Positions 20,596 through 31,267 of a DNA stretch of 64,000 nucleotides are shown here, piece by piece. The stretch spans positions 434,001 through 498,000 of the forward strand of contig OY978100.1 of NCBI GenBank assembly GCA_963854735.1, read 5' to 3'. The position numbers were made by a program, and so were the translations under genes. The notes beneath the pieces were generated by a model that saw only the letters and a list, made by a program, of their open reading frames with translations, made no database searches and was not told the origin of the DNA. How positions within the stretch are numbered: position 1 is the stretch's first letter; each line of letters begins with the position of its first letter. This DNA is from Marvania coccoides (Eukaryota; Chlorophyta; Trebouxiophyceae; Chlorellales; Chlorellaceae).

Positions 20596-22055
20596 ATGCT
20601 GATGAGATTGGTGCGTGCGGTTTGCCCTTGCTGCATCCCCTATATTTGTGCTTCATAAGAAACATCTTGACCCGGCGTCTGTCCGCCCTTGTTGCAGAAA
20701 CTCCGCGATGCCGCCGCGGCCTACTCCAGGAGATATGGCTCTTTCTCTAATCTGACCGAGAAGGCTAAAGAAGCAGCCAAAAAGTGCGTGAATTTTCGCC
20801 ATCTCTCCAACGTGATTCCTTTACTCACCCTCTGCTCACACCTATGCTCCTCCGCTGCGACTCACCCCGCAGGACAAAGGAGGCCGCAGAGGGGCTCAAA
20901 CCTGGCGCCGAAGCCGCGGAAACCGCCGAGCGCCTGAAGCAGCAGGCCACCGCCGCCGCCTCCACTTTGGGCGAAAAGCTGAGCCAGGCGCAGGAGCTGG
21001 GCAAAGCCACGGTGCAGGAGCTGTTCAAGGGAGGTGCCGAAAGCGCAGAACTTTCTTCTTCTTCCGCCTCTGGCACAGACGGAAGCGAAAAAGGCGGCGC
21101 AGGAGGTGGGCAAAGCGCGCACGAACATGAACAGCAGCAGCAGCAGCAAACGCAGCGGGAAACTGAAGGCGAGGCGTCGAAACCCGGCGTGGGGGGGCGC
21201 CTGCGGCGCGCAGTCTCCGTGGCGTTGGCCGAAATGAAGGCGGCGGTGCTGCCTGAGGCCGCGTCGGCATCCGCCTTGCGTGGCGCCTCCGCCAAGGCCG
21301 CCGACATCCAGACCTCCTCGGTGTCCTCTCTGGCGGTGGCCGCGGCCCCTGAAGAGACCTCGTGGCAGCGTCAATGGCGGGAAATGGGGGACAAACTGGG
21401 CAGCCATGCTTTCTTCCAGCGGGTGGCTTCTGGGCTGACAGACAACCGCGTGGTGGGCGCAGGGCGCGACGTGGCGGAGTCCATTCGCGAGAAGTGGGAG
21501 ACCTCCGACTCCCCGCTGGTGCACCGCATCCAGGACGCCACCGACAGCTTCTTTGCGGAGGGCGAAGCCGCCACCGCGCTCCGGGAGATCCGGGCGCGGG
21601 ATCCGGCGTTTGACATGGTAGACTTCCTGCGGTTACTTCGCGCGGACGTGCCGCTGCTGATTAAAGCCTACCTGGTGGGCGATGAGGCCGTAATCAGGGA
21701 GCACTGCTCGCCTGAAATGATTGAACGCCTCACCGGCATAGTGAAAGCGCAAGCAGCGGCCGGGTTGGTGCCCGACCCCACGCTACTGGACACCTCTGAG
21801 GTGGAGCTGGTGGACCTGAAGATGCTGGACGACTCGCCCGTGATTGTGACGCAGTTTACTTGCCAACAGATCAATTGCACCCGGGACGGGCATGGCAACG
21901 TGGTGGAGGGCGGGCCTGACGAGGTGCACCGGGTGTACTACTACTGGGCAGTGCAGCAGGAGGCGCAGGGGTACGTGGGAGAGGACGGCAAGCACCACCC
22001 CCCAAGGTGGCAGCTGCGCGAGATGATGATTCGCGGCATGCACCACCTGCTGTGA
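20596..22055 (+). CDS. TIM44: TIM44, mitochondrial protein-import motor subunit
   Basis: Exons 20596-20610, 20698-20783 and 20873-22055 give 427 aa. TIM44 tethers mtHsp70 to the TIM23 channel at the matrix face of the inner membrane. The N-terminus MLMRLKLRDAAAAYSRRYGS is basic and amphipathic, as a matrix presequence. Next is a Lys/Glu/Ala helical region (residues 25-75), a Gln/Ser-rich linker, and the C-terminal Tim44 domain from about residue 190: FFAEGEAATALREIRARDP, FLRLLRADVPLLIKAYLVGD and VILTxF-like VIVTQFTCQQINC, ending in a Trp-rich tail. The first exon encodes only five residues. It was chosen as the only ATG that joins in frame after an upstream stop. It is convergent with DONSON, with a perfect palindrome between them. 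Confidence 0.92.
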
Positions 22056-22430
22056 TTGCCTTCTATTCTATTGGTCTTTCTCTCTTGGAAAAGAAGAAGG
22101 GAAGCTGTGGGCTGGGAATGGCATTGTACTTGCCTCTCGTGAACCTGTATGAAGTATTGTTCATTCGTTGCAGCCGGAGGGGAGGGTGTTTGTTGGATTT
22201 GCTAAATTTACTTCAGAATTCTTACATAAACGTAAACAAAAATGAATGTAATACATGTGCAAACGCAATATGTATAAAGTAATAGCCGTGTAGCTCTCAT
22301 AATTTGTGGAATACATGAAAGGAAAAACAATCTCGAAATATTTAATCATTACTTGATTAATTATAATTAACTGACGCTAATTAGCGTCAGTGATTTGATT
22401 GGATAGTACATTAGGAAGTGTTTTCTCGCT
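22056..22430. other. Convergent 3' region of TIM44 and DONSON
   Basis: 375 bp of AT-rich sequence between two convergent stops. It contains a 22-bp perfect palindrome (listed separately) close to the DONSON stop and no gene. Confidence 0.6.
22370..22391. terminator. 22-bp perfect palindrome between convergent genes
   Basis: ACTGACGCTAA followed directly by TTAGCGTCAGT, self-complementary over its full length with no spacer. It lies 40 bp past the DONSON stop and 315 bp past the TIM44 stop. It could be a 3'-processing hairpin, a binding site for a dimeric protein, or a transposon end. Confidence 0.5.
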
Positions 22431-24353
22431 CTATTGTACCCTGGCAGCCACGGTGCCCGTCGTTTTGTTCACTTTGAAGCTGCCGTTTTGGAAGGTCACC
22501 TCTTTCACTCCCGCCATATCAAGGCCAGCGGTGGGGCTGCACCATCGCCGACTTTCTTCCTCCCATGCACACCCTCCGCTCACACCCAGCTGCCGCGCAG
22601 CGTCTTCTTCCCCTGACACCGTCCCTGGGCGCCAGTTCAGCGCGGTGGAGACCGGCAGGGGGTCTGCTGCAAGGGTCAAGCCCGCTGAGCCTTGTGCTGA
22701 GCTCAGCACGCGCAGCAGGCGCTGCGTGACCCACCCAGGGACGTTCCCACCCGCGACCTCCAGCTGGTGCACCTTCCGGGTGGCTCCCAGCCCTCTGTTG
22801 GCGTCCGCGCGGGCTGCGGGCGCCGCCACCGTCGCCGCCGCCATCACAAATCGCTTCACCGCTGCGTGGGCAAACTGAGAGGGCGCCAGCAGAATGGGCA
22901 CGTCGCAGGCGTCTTCCGAGTTCGACAGCCCTTTGAACCCCTCGTTTAACAGGTAATCAAACAGCGCGTGCACCCTCAGGGAGCCTTCAAAGACAAGCAT
23001 CGAGCGCGATGTGTCAGCCCCCACAGCAGCCTCTCTGCCTCTGTTAGCTGCCCCAGCTTTGCCCGATGGCGCGGGCGCGATGAAGGGGGCTTCAAACTCC
23101 ACCCCCTGCTGCTCCAGCTTGGACCGCAGGCCCGGTGTCGATCGAGTGAGCACAGCGTGAAGGCGGGACCGTCCGCCAACCCCTGCCGCGCCAAATATTA
23201 AGCTATACGGCTTGTGGCCTTTACCCTGAGGGAGCTGCGGGGACGCCACGTAGAAGGTGGCGCAGTCGCCGGCGCGCAGGGCGTCATAGAGCGAGCACAG
23301 GGCCTCCTGCCAGTCCTTCCGACGTTGAATAAGGGAGGCGGGGAGGGCGGCGCGGTCGCGCACGGGGCCCAGCGGAGGTTGCGGGTTTTGGGGGAACTGC
23401 CAGGACATGGAGGCGGCCAGCAGGCGCTGCGGCAGCGACAGTGCGGCCTCGCTGCTGCAGGTGGCAAACGCTCGCTCAGCCTCGAGCACTGCAGCAGATT
23501 GGTGGGAGATTGAATTAGTGTGGATACTAGGGCGATTATTAATCAACAGTTTATAGGCATCATCCTGCATTTTTTTCAGGAAAAACAGCCAATGATAAAA
23601 ATATTGATATCTCATCAGGCGCTTACCATCTGCCCTAGGGGCTGCACGAGCCTGCTGCCAGGCCGTAAACGGCTCAGCGGAGACAAACCGCAAAGATCGT
23701 TGGAGGCTCCAGTCCATGGGGGGCTCAGATGACGGGGCCAGCGGGCCAAAGGGGTTGTTTGTTAACGCTGTTAAGGGGCCCCCGCCTGCAGCAGCTGAGC
23801 GCGTGTCTGGCTGCGTTGGCTTGGGTGCCGGCCTCGGGTGGAGCACAGGAGGCAGCCAGTCGGTCTGAGACAGCGGGAGGAGGTCTGTAGGGGCGAGGTT
23901 GGAGTGCTGGTGGGCAACTTCAGTAAAGGTCTTGATGCGGCGCAGGGGGCGAGCCTCTGCTGCCTCCGCGGCGGTGGTACTGATGAGGCCGACGAAGGAG
24001 GTTGGGCCGCTGTAAGGGAAGAATGAGAGGGGCAGAGTTGAAGATTTCCTTCATAAAATTGAAAACAAAAGCGCAGTGCAACTTCTGCAATCGAAATTGA
24101 AAAGAAGAACTCACCCTGGGGCGGGCATCGCAGGGAGCTGAGAGTCGTAGATCCTGCTGGTGGTTTCGATATTCTCTTGCTCCCTTCGCCGCTTCGTGCC
24201 CCGGCTCGCAGCTGATACCTGTTGCAAATTGCAAATTGAAAGAGGTGAGGCAAAATTCATTTACCGAAATGCGGAACACCAGTGGCAGTTTCTTACCCGC
24301 TGGCCGAGCTCTGCAGCAGCATTGGACGTTATATTCCTTAGCGCCAAAGACAT
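22431..24353 (-). CDS. DONSON: DONSON-like replication-fork protein
   Basis: Minus-strand exons 24353-24297, 24218-24115, 24009-23627 and 23488-22431 give 533 aa, close to the animal length of 566. DONSON is known to help load the CMG helicase at replication origins and to protect forks. Seen: SLRFVSAEPFTAWQQAR, a central DWQEALCSLYDALRAGDCATF, YSLIFGAAGVGGRSRLHAVL, LRSKLEQQGVEFEAPF, SMLVFEGSLRVHALFDYLLNE and DVPILLAPSQFAHA, in the order of the animal protein. The last intron (23626-23489) is 138 bp, a multiple of three and free of stops, so its retention would add 46 residues. TTTGGCGC, an E2F-type core, overlaps codons 3-5. Confidence 0.87.
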
Positions 24354-24619
24354 TTTGTTTTATTACAATTCAAGTTTGTAGAGAAACGCGGCTCGTCGAG
24401 CCTATTATGAATGCACAATGTTATGGAGATATATAATAGATCGAATTATTTGAAATTTGTTGTGTTTTGTGAGGGGAAAATTAAATAACTCAAACTTGAA
24501 ACGAGGGTTTTAAGGGTTTAAGCCTGGTTTGAAATTAATGACGTTTCAATGAAAAGCAGGACTAGACTCCACAAGGATACTCTTAAAAATGATGCTCTTT
24601 AAAAAAAAAATCTACTGCC

Positions 24620-25150
24620 ATGAGAGACGACCCCCTCTCCCAGGCAGGCCCCAGCTCTTGGCCTGCATCTGAAATCTACGGCATCAGACTTCAGCTGACC
24701 GTCCGCCAGCTCAACGAAGAGATCCAAGCTCTGCGTGCCGCGCAGGTGGAGCAACAGCGCACCATACTCGAGATTGTGGAAGCATTGGCGGAGCTGACTA
24801 CGGGTAGCACCCTAGGGGGCAGTGGGTCGCCTCACCACCGAAGAGAATCGTCGCCTAGGAGGGGAGACTCAAACGACGCAAAAAAGCCTCAACGAAGACC
24901 ATCTCGACCTGCATGGGACGACAGACCGCTGCCCAAGAAGCCTCCTTCAACCGGCAAGCGAAGCGGCGGTGGGCAAAGCAGCAGCACTGGCATGCAGCAG
25001 GGAAAGAAGAAGGCCGCAGGGAAGCCATTGCCGCTGCAGCGCCAGCTGGGTGGGTCAACGAGGGGTGGGGCGGAGCGGAGAGGGCAGACTGCGGCAGCAA
25101 CAGCTGAGAAGCGTGGCAGTGGCAGTGAATACATACGAGTGTCAGCGTGA
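24620..25150 (+). CDS. Small basic protein of unknown function with N-terminal coiled coil
   Basis: A single exon of 176 aa. Residues about 22-65 (LQLTVRQLNEEIQALRAAQ, then EQQRTILEIVEALAEL) form a good amphipathic coiled coil. The rest is a disordered, strongly basic Ser/Arg/Lys/Gly-rich tail with no motif that I know. It is divergent from DONSON with about 270 bp between the starts. It could be a spurious frame, but the heptad pattern and ATG placement after AT-rich sequence favour a real gene. Confidence 0.5.
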   Translation: MRDDPLSQAGPSSWPASEIYGIRLQLTVRQLNEEIQALRAAQVEQQRTILEIVEALAELTTGSTLGGSGSPHHRRESSPRRGDSNDAKKPQRRPSRPAWDDRPLPKKPPSTGKRSGGGQSSSTGMQQGKKKAAGKPLPLQRQLGGSTRGGAERRGQTAAATAEKRGSGSEYIRVSA

Positions 25151-25483
25151 CCGCCATTGAGTCCTGAATATTCATTATTACCTCATAACTCATTTTCTCT
25201 CTCTTACTTATCGCTTCAGCAATATTTGATGAAGAAAATAGAAACAAATTTGATTGAGCAAGTCAAATTAAACAAGTTTTTGTCAGTAACACGATTTAAC
25301 ACGCACACGCATGGTTGAAAAGGCAAGGGTTTTGTTTGAAGAGGAAACAGAAGAGGTGAATGGAGAGGCAATATCGTCGCGTGTTGAAAAGCACTCTGGG
25401 CTCTGCTTCACAAATAGTGCTAGTAGCGTGCCAGTCTGCTACGGGGCTTTATGTGCTTTAAACCCTGATGCACGTACGCCATT
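25151..25483. other. Convergent spacer, no gene seen
   Basis: AT-rich 3' region shared by the small basic protein and the BASS transporter. No other feature. Confidence 0.5.
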
Positions 25484-27049
25484 TTAGTTGGTCCTCGCTC
25501 TCCAAGCAGCAATCCACGACCGTACCTGCGCCGGCTCATCAACCTCCCCAGTGCGCTGCCTCCACGCCGCAATCCAGGCCTGCACCTTCTCCCGCTCGCT
25601 TCCTGCCCCACCATCAGCAGCACCAGCACTGCTGTCTGCAGCGGTCTCCTTAGCGTCTCCTGTAGGCTGAGTCCTCCACCACGACGCCAGCAGCGACCCC
25701 ACCACGCTGTGGGTGCAGGCGGACACCGCGCAAGGCACCGCCGCCAGCGGATGCGCCGGGAAGTGCACGGTGGCCAGCAGGGCGCCCAGCGCTGAGTTCT
25801 GCATTCCTACCTCAATGGAGTTGGTGCGGGCGACCTTCTCAGGCAGGCCCAGCGCCTTGCTGAACACATACCCCAGCGCAAAGCCGCCGCAGTGCAGAAT
25901 AGCAACTGCCAGCATCAGGCGAGGGCCCGCTGCAGCCACCGCAGCGGCGTTTTGGGCGATGACGCTACCGCAAATGGCGGCGATGAGCAGCACGGCGGAC
26001 AGCGCTGCCAGGGGGGCCACCTTCTCGACCTGCTTGGGGAAGAGCTGGTTAATGGCGGCGCCCACAAGGACGGGGAGGAGGACGACTTGTGCAGTGGAAA
26101 CCAGCAACGCGATGGGGTCAACGGGAACAAGGGTGCCCAGAAGGAGCTTGGAGATTAGGGGGGTGGCAACCACTGCGCCCAGAGTGCTGGCGGTGGTCAT
26201 AGCCACGCTGAGAGGCACCTGCGCAAAAAAAAACACGGTTTACGTTTTTCTTTGTTGTTAATTTGTTGTTTTTTGTTCTTACGTCAGCTTTGGCGAGGAA
26301 GGTGACGACGTTGGAGGCGGTGCCACCCGGACAGGCGCCCACGATGCACAGCCCGACCGCAAAGTCCAGGGGCAGGGTCAGGAGGCGGGAAACAGCAAAC
26401 GCCAGCAGCGGCATCACAGTGTACTGTTTTATAAAGAAAGAAAAGGGAATGACGTTAATGCGAAAAAGAAAGAAAGAAATGAGCTCTCCCTTCAAAATAA
26501 ACAATTGCTAAATTCTCTCACCTGCAGCGCAAAGCCGGCAAAGATGCGTTTGGGCGCTGCAAGCACTCGCCTAAAGTCGTCAAAGGTCAGCGTGAGGCCC
26601 ATGCCCAGCATGGTGATACCCAGGGCGGGCGCGACATAGGCAGGGACGAACCAGTCAAAGGAGGAGGGGCTGACCAGGCCCAGAACCGCTGCACCGACCA
26701 CAAACAGCGGGAAAGCTGTCGTGGCTGCGGAAACGATGGAAGAAAGGGCGGAAGGAGTGGGCGAAGTGGCTGCTGCTGCGGAGGCCTGCACTGCGATGCG
26801 CTTAGGGGCGCGGGCAGGGCAGCACTGCTGCTGTGGCGGGGAAGAAGAGAAATGCCTTGTGCTGGGCAGGAACGAGGGGCGAGGGGCGGCAGCGCGCGGG
26901 GCGATGCGTGCGTGGGGCCTGTATATGGCGAATGCGGGTGTGAAATGCGCGATCGGTGGTGAAAATAATAGTGATGTTCATATGTGTTAACATTTTTACC
27001 TGGTGCTGCTCATGGCAGGCGCGCAGCTCGCGCGCTGCACAGCGATCAT
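25484..27049 (-). CDS. Plastid sodium/metabolite cotransporter of the BASS family
   Basis: Minus-strand exons 27049-27000, 26918-26522, 26423-26283 and 26218-25484 give 440 aa. BASS carriers sit in the chloroplast envelope and move organic anions with sodium. The first 60 residues (MIAVQRASCAPAMSSTRPHA onward) are Ser/Arg-rich without acids, a transit peptide. Then come about nine hydrophobic segments with family phrases: LGITMLGMGLTLTFDDF, YTVMPLLAF, GLCIVGACPGGTASNVVTFL, IEVGMQNSALGALLA and PCAVSACTHSVVGS. The substrate (pyruvate, 2-keto acid or other) cannot be read from sequence. The C-terminus has an unusual duplicated WIAAWRxRT motif. It shares a 350-bp divergent promoter with starch synthase II. 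Confidence 0.92.
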
Positions 27050-27399
27050 CTTGACGGTCTTTAATGTTTTAAACTCTACAAGAGTGTAAAAATTGTTGAT
27101 TTTTGAAGCGAATTTGGCGGGAAAAGGTGTTCGAGGCTCTCTTCCGCTTCGCGCTCAATCGTTGTCGTTTTGAAGCATTCGATCGACATTTTGCGGTATA
27201 TTTAGATAAAATTAAATTTGCGAGGTGCACACACAAGCATCTGGGGCTGTTGGCGATCGCCCATTGCCCTGCCACGCATATCCGAGATAAACACTTTCGA
27301 AACTTTTTGGCAGAGCGCTCGCTCGCCTGATCCAGCCTTCCAATATCTTAAAAACACAAGCTTTGATTTTTTTGTGGCGCAAAAAGCATCGTCTGAGGA
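27050..27399. promoter_or_regulatory. Divergent promoter of BASS transporter and starch synthase II
   Basis: 350 bp between two divergent starts. It contains TTTGGCGGGAAA (27113-27124), a full E2F/DP consensus, and GGCGATCGCC (27252-27261), a 10-bp palindrome that also occurs in the MsrB/FPPS divergent promoter. No clear TATA box was seen. Confidence 0.5.
27113..27124 (+). promoter_or_regulatory. E2F/DP-type site
   Basis: TTTGGCGGGAAA matches the E2F consensus TTTSSCGS plus flanking AAA. It lies about 75 bp upstream of the BASS start and 276 bp upstream of the starch synthase start. It suggests cell-cycle or diurnal control, by inference only. Confidence 0.4.
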
Positions 27400-29525
27400 A
27401 TGAAATTGACACAGACCGGTCACCAGCTGGCCCAAGCAGAGGGAGGGAGTAGGGCATTGCGCCCGGCGCTGCGCGGGCCCAGCCGTGGTGAGCACCTTAT
27501 TTTTCACGCACATTTCATCTATGTTAAATCAAAACTTATGGCGCAGCAGGCAGCCCCAACGAATGTTTTTCAAAATCATTTTCCCACTTTTCACTGACTT
27601 GCAAAATCTCCAATTTCGCGGTTTCAGGCGGGCCGGTGCTCGCTGCGGCCTCCAAGCCTCGCGCCCCTCGCGGCAAGAAGCCCAAGGCCAAAACGGCAGA
27701 GCCCGTGCCCTCCGCTCCCGCCTCTGCTGAAAGTGCCGACGATACCATGATCGTGGCCGACGCCAGCAGCGACGAGGACCTGCTGCGCCTGCACTCCGAG
27801 CTCATGTTGCAGATCGAGGAGCGCAAGCGCGCGCAGGAGACCCTCTCCGCGCAGCTGGACTCCCGCCGGTCTCCCTCCCCTGCTGCCCCCGCCCCCAAGC
27901 CCACAGTGCTGACCTTCCAGCCCCCCGCCGCCGCCCCCCCCGCCCCCGCCCCCGCCACAGCCCCCCAGCCGGCGGCAGCGGCCGCTGCCGCGCCAGAGGC
28001 CCCCGTGGCGAACTACGTTCCCCCGCCTGCCGCCAACCCCAACGCCATGAACGTGGTGTTTGTGGGGGCGGAATGCGCGCCCTGGTCCAAGACTGGCGGG
28101 CTCGGTGACGTCATGGGGGCGCTGCCCAAGTCCATGGCTGCCCGGGGACACCGCGTGATGACCATCGCCCCGCGGTACGCGCATTACGACGACGCGTGGG
28201 AGACGGGCGTGCGCCACCGCTTCAAGGTGTTTGGGCAGGAGCATGAGGTGGGGTTCTACCACACCTTCAAGGACGGTGTGGACCACGTTTTCATCGACCA
28301 CCCTGCCTACCTGTCGCGTGGCAACGACATCTACGGCGGCAACCGCGAGGAGATTCAGTTCCGCTGCGCGCTGCTGAGCAAGGCCGCGCTGGAGGCGCCG
28401 TGGGTGGTGCCCTGCGGTGGGGTGCCGTACGGGGAGGACAACCTGGTGTTCATTGCCAACGACTGGCACACGGCGCTGCTGCCGGTGTACCTGCAAGCAC
28501 ATTATCGGGATCACGGGAAGTACACGTACGCACGGTCCGTGTTTGTACTGCACAACATTGCACACCAGGGGCGCGCCCCCATGGACGACCTGCAGAAGAT
28601 GGAGATTCCCGACAACTACCGGGAGCTGTTCCGCCTGGACGACCCCATTGGCGGGGAGCACATGAACATCATGAAGGCGGGCATCTTCACCAGCCACCGC
28701 ATGGTGGCGGTGTCGCACGGGTATGCGTGGGAGTGCCAGACGCAGGACGGGGGGTGGGGGCTTGACGCGGTGCTGCGGGAGAACGCTTGGAAGCTGCGGG
28801 GGGTGGTCAACGGCATTGACGTCCACGACTGGAACCCTTCGGTGGACCGCCACCTGGACGGGGACGGCTACACGCGCTATACGATTGAGACACTAGACAA
28901 GGGCAAAGCGGCGTGCAAGGCGGCGCTGCAGAAGGAGCTGGGGCTGCCGGTGAATCCTGACGCCCCGATGCTGGGTTTCATCGGGCGGCTGGACTACCAA
29001 AAGGGCGTGGATCTGATCCGGGACAACTACGAGTGGATGATGGGCGAAGGGGTGCAGCTGGTGCTGCTGGGGTCGGGGCGAGAGGACCTGGAGACAAGCT
29101 TGCGTGACATGGAGGGGCGGAACTCCGACAAGTGCAGGGCTTGGGTGGGCTTCTCGGTGGCCATGGCGCACCGCATCACCGCGGGCGTGGACATCCTGCT
29201 CATGCCGTCGCGGTTCGAGCCGTGCGGCCTCAACCAGCTGTATGCCATGGCCTATGGCACGGTCCCTGTGGTGCACGCTGTCGGCGGTCTGCGCGACACC
29301 GTCAAGCCGTTCAATCCGTTTGATAACAGCGGTACCGGGTGGACGTACGAGTGGTCTGACGCCGGGGCGTTCCGCCAGGCTATGGGCGATGCGCTGTACA
29401 CCTTCCGGGAGCACCGAGAGTCATTCAGGGGCATCCAGCTGCGCGGCATGGAGCAGGACCTGAGCTGGGAGCACGCGGCAGAGCAGTACGAAGAAGTGCT
29501 GGTGCAGGCCAAGTACCAGTGGTAG
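27400..29525 (+). CDS. SSII: Soluble starch synthase II, chloroplast
   Basis: Exons 27400-27487 and 27628-29525 give 661 aa. It extends alpha-1,4-glucan chains of starch from ADP-glucose in the plastid (GT5). The N-terminus ([30 protein letters not shown]) is basic and transit-like, followed by an Ala/Pro linker (about residues 115-160). The catalytic part has [17 protein letters not shown] (ADP-glucose site KxGG), [72 protein letters not shown] and [10 protein letters not shown], and ends VLVQAKYQW. That end and the 140-residue linker are typical of plant SSII. A TGTAA motif lies 33 bases after the stop (29558-29562). Frames antisense to it are composition artefacts. Confidence 0.96.
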
Positions 29526-30039
29526 GGGTTTAAAAATGTTGGCAATAATATGTGCGGTGTAAAAAGTGGGGTGAAAAATGACATTTGGGTTTTTATGATT
29601 TCGTATGTGTGATGTGATGATAATGATAATGATAATGATAATGATGCGGTTGTTTCAAGGAAATGTGGTGGATTTTTTTTTTTTTTTAATGTCATCTTTT
29701 TTTTCTTTTTCCTTTTCTTTTTTCCATCGTTCGAATTTTTTTTGCTGCCGAGAGTTTGGGAGTGTGCTTGGCGTCCGCGGAGAGGGCGTAAAAATGTGGA
29801 TGCTGGGGTGAGAATGAAAAAAATTGCCTTGATATAACACTGATGATTTTGTTTCCTTTTTCATATTTCAAATGCTTTTAATCGTCGAAAAAAAAAACAA
29901 AAAAAAAACGATGTAAATTTTGTACCGCGCTCGATAATGCGCCCATCAAGGGTGCCTTGTGCCGCCAGCACACACGCCTCCGGTCTGCGCTGAATAATCG
30001 CTTTGCTCTGTAGCCGTTTAGCATTCCATGCCAGAACGC
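29526..30039. other. Convergent spacer with microsatellite
   Basis: Holds a (TGATAA)n run at about 29613-29645 and T-rich and A-rich tracts. 3' UTRs of starch synthase and Asterix are expected here. No gene is seen. Confidence 0.6.
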
Positions 30040-30357
30040 TCAGTCGGATGGCCGTCCAGGCTTCGGCAGATCTACGTACACGGTAAACAGAGCAAATCCA
30101 GCGACACATAGCGTGCTGATAATCTGTTTCAAGTCATTCTCGGAGCCACGGGTATTACTGATGCTCACAAACGTCGACACCATGCACAGCAGCGCTGCCC
30201 ACCGAATACGCATCATCAGAGCTGCCATGCCGAAGGTCAGCCCGAACAGAATGAAGGCGTCGGGCGGGAAATCCTCTGGCGTGAATGCATCCGCGCTGTA
30301 AGGCCGCACCTCTGCTAGTCGCCGTGGGTCTCCAGAGTATTTTAACTGGGGAGCCAT
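30040..30357 (-). CDS. WDR83OS: Asterix/WDR83OS family ER protein (PAT complex)
   Basis: A single exon of 105 aa, the family's usual length. Asterix partners CCDC47 in the PAT complex, which shelters membrane-protein segments during insertion at the ER translocon. Seen: DPRRLAEVRPYSADAFTPED, then two hydrophobic segments (FGLTFGMAALMM and WAALLCMVSTFVSISNTR) and NDLKQIISTLCVAGFALFTVY. The order RxxPYxAxxxxxDD-FGLxFGMAxLMM-RWxxxL-NxRxxxDLKQI matches the family closely. Confidence 0.88.
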   Translation of the reverse strand: MAPQLKYSGDPRRLAEVRPYSADAFTPEDFPPDAFILFGLTFGMAALMMRIRWAALLCMVSTFVSISNTRGSENDLKQIISTLCVAGFALFTVYVDLPKPGRPSD

Positions 30358-31267
30358 CTTTCGTGGGCCTGCGTTGCGCTGTTCAAGTGTCGGACTTTTT
30401 TCGTCGGGGTTTCAGATTGGATCTCCTGCATTCAGAGTTTCGGTAGTCCACATTGGGAGTCGATGAAAAAAAACATGATCATTAATTTCTTGATTAATTG
30501 TTACGATTTCGCACCTTTCCCAGCGCCCGACGCAAAGTTTGCTCTCCGTTTCCTCTATGTAAAAAACAGAAATTAAATAATGCCTGATTTCATTAGGTTT
30601 TTACTCATTTTCTTTTGGACTTTCCTGGGTTTCTTAGGCAGCGAGAGTTGCTTGAGTTGTATTCCAGCCAAGGAGTTTTTGCCCCCAGCTGGCGAAGAGG
30701 TATGCAGGGATGCACAGAGGTATGCAGGGATGCCTGAACATGGGACCATGCCCGCAGTATGCTCCCAGTGAGAAGCTGTTTTTTCGCCCCACCTTCGCTT
30801 TTGCGCTGGTAGCAGCATAATGGCCCTGGTGTCATCCTTCTGCCTCGAAAAACTCTCAATCCGATCGTTGTATCTATAATACAGCCTTGTCGTATTTCAC
30901 CCATTATTGAATGGCTGTATCTTCTGCCATAAATGTCTTTTAAATAACATTTTAAAAAGACATAGCCGGCATGCAAAACGTAGTACGAGAACAGCAACAA
31001 TGCGTAACGAATGAAGAATGTACTGAGGAGCTTGGTTGTTGGGAGATCATTCATTAGAAGGCATACTGCACAAGACGAGGAAAAAAACACGGGGAGGGGC
31101 GCCCAACAAAATAGTACATCGATGCAGATTAAAAAAAAAAAAGGAAATGCTGCACACGTCTTTACCGCGTTTTTAGCTGCTAAAGATCAAATACATAGCG
31201 TGTGGTGATCGACCATCAAGTTTAAAATTAAAGAGAGACATCCATAGCAATTAACGCTATCATATAG
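30358..31267. other. Spacer, no supported gene
   Basis: AT-rich. A direct repeat of about 20 bp (AGAGGTATGCAGGGATGC) occurs twice at 30699-30740. A 161-codon minus frame at 30605-31090 has no recognisable motif and AT-rich codons, and I do not call it. Confidence 0.45.

Noticed and set aside
27624..28853. 409-codon frame antisense to starch synthase, plus similar long antisense frames over the mutase, DDX1 and other GC-rich exons
   Set aside because: GC-rich coding DNA leaves the opposite strand free of stops. The translations are Arg/Gly/His/Val-rich with no family features, while the sense strand has full domain content.
30605..31090. 161-codon minus-strand frame with a hydrophobic N-terminus
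   Set aside because: AT-rich codons, a direct repeat inside and no recognisable domain or splice context.
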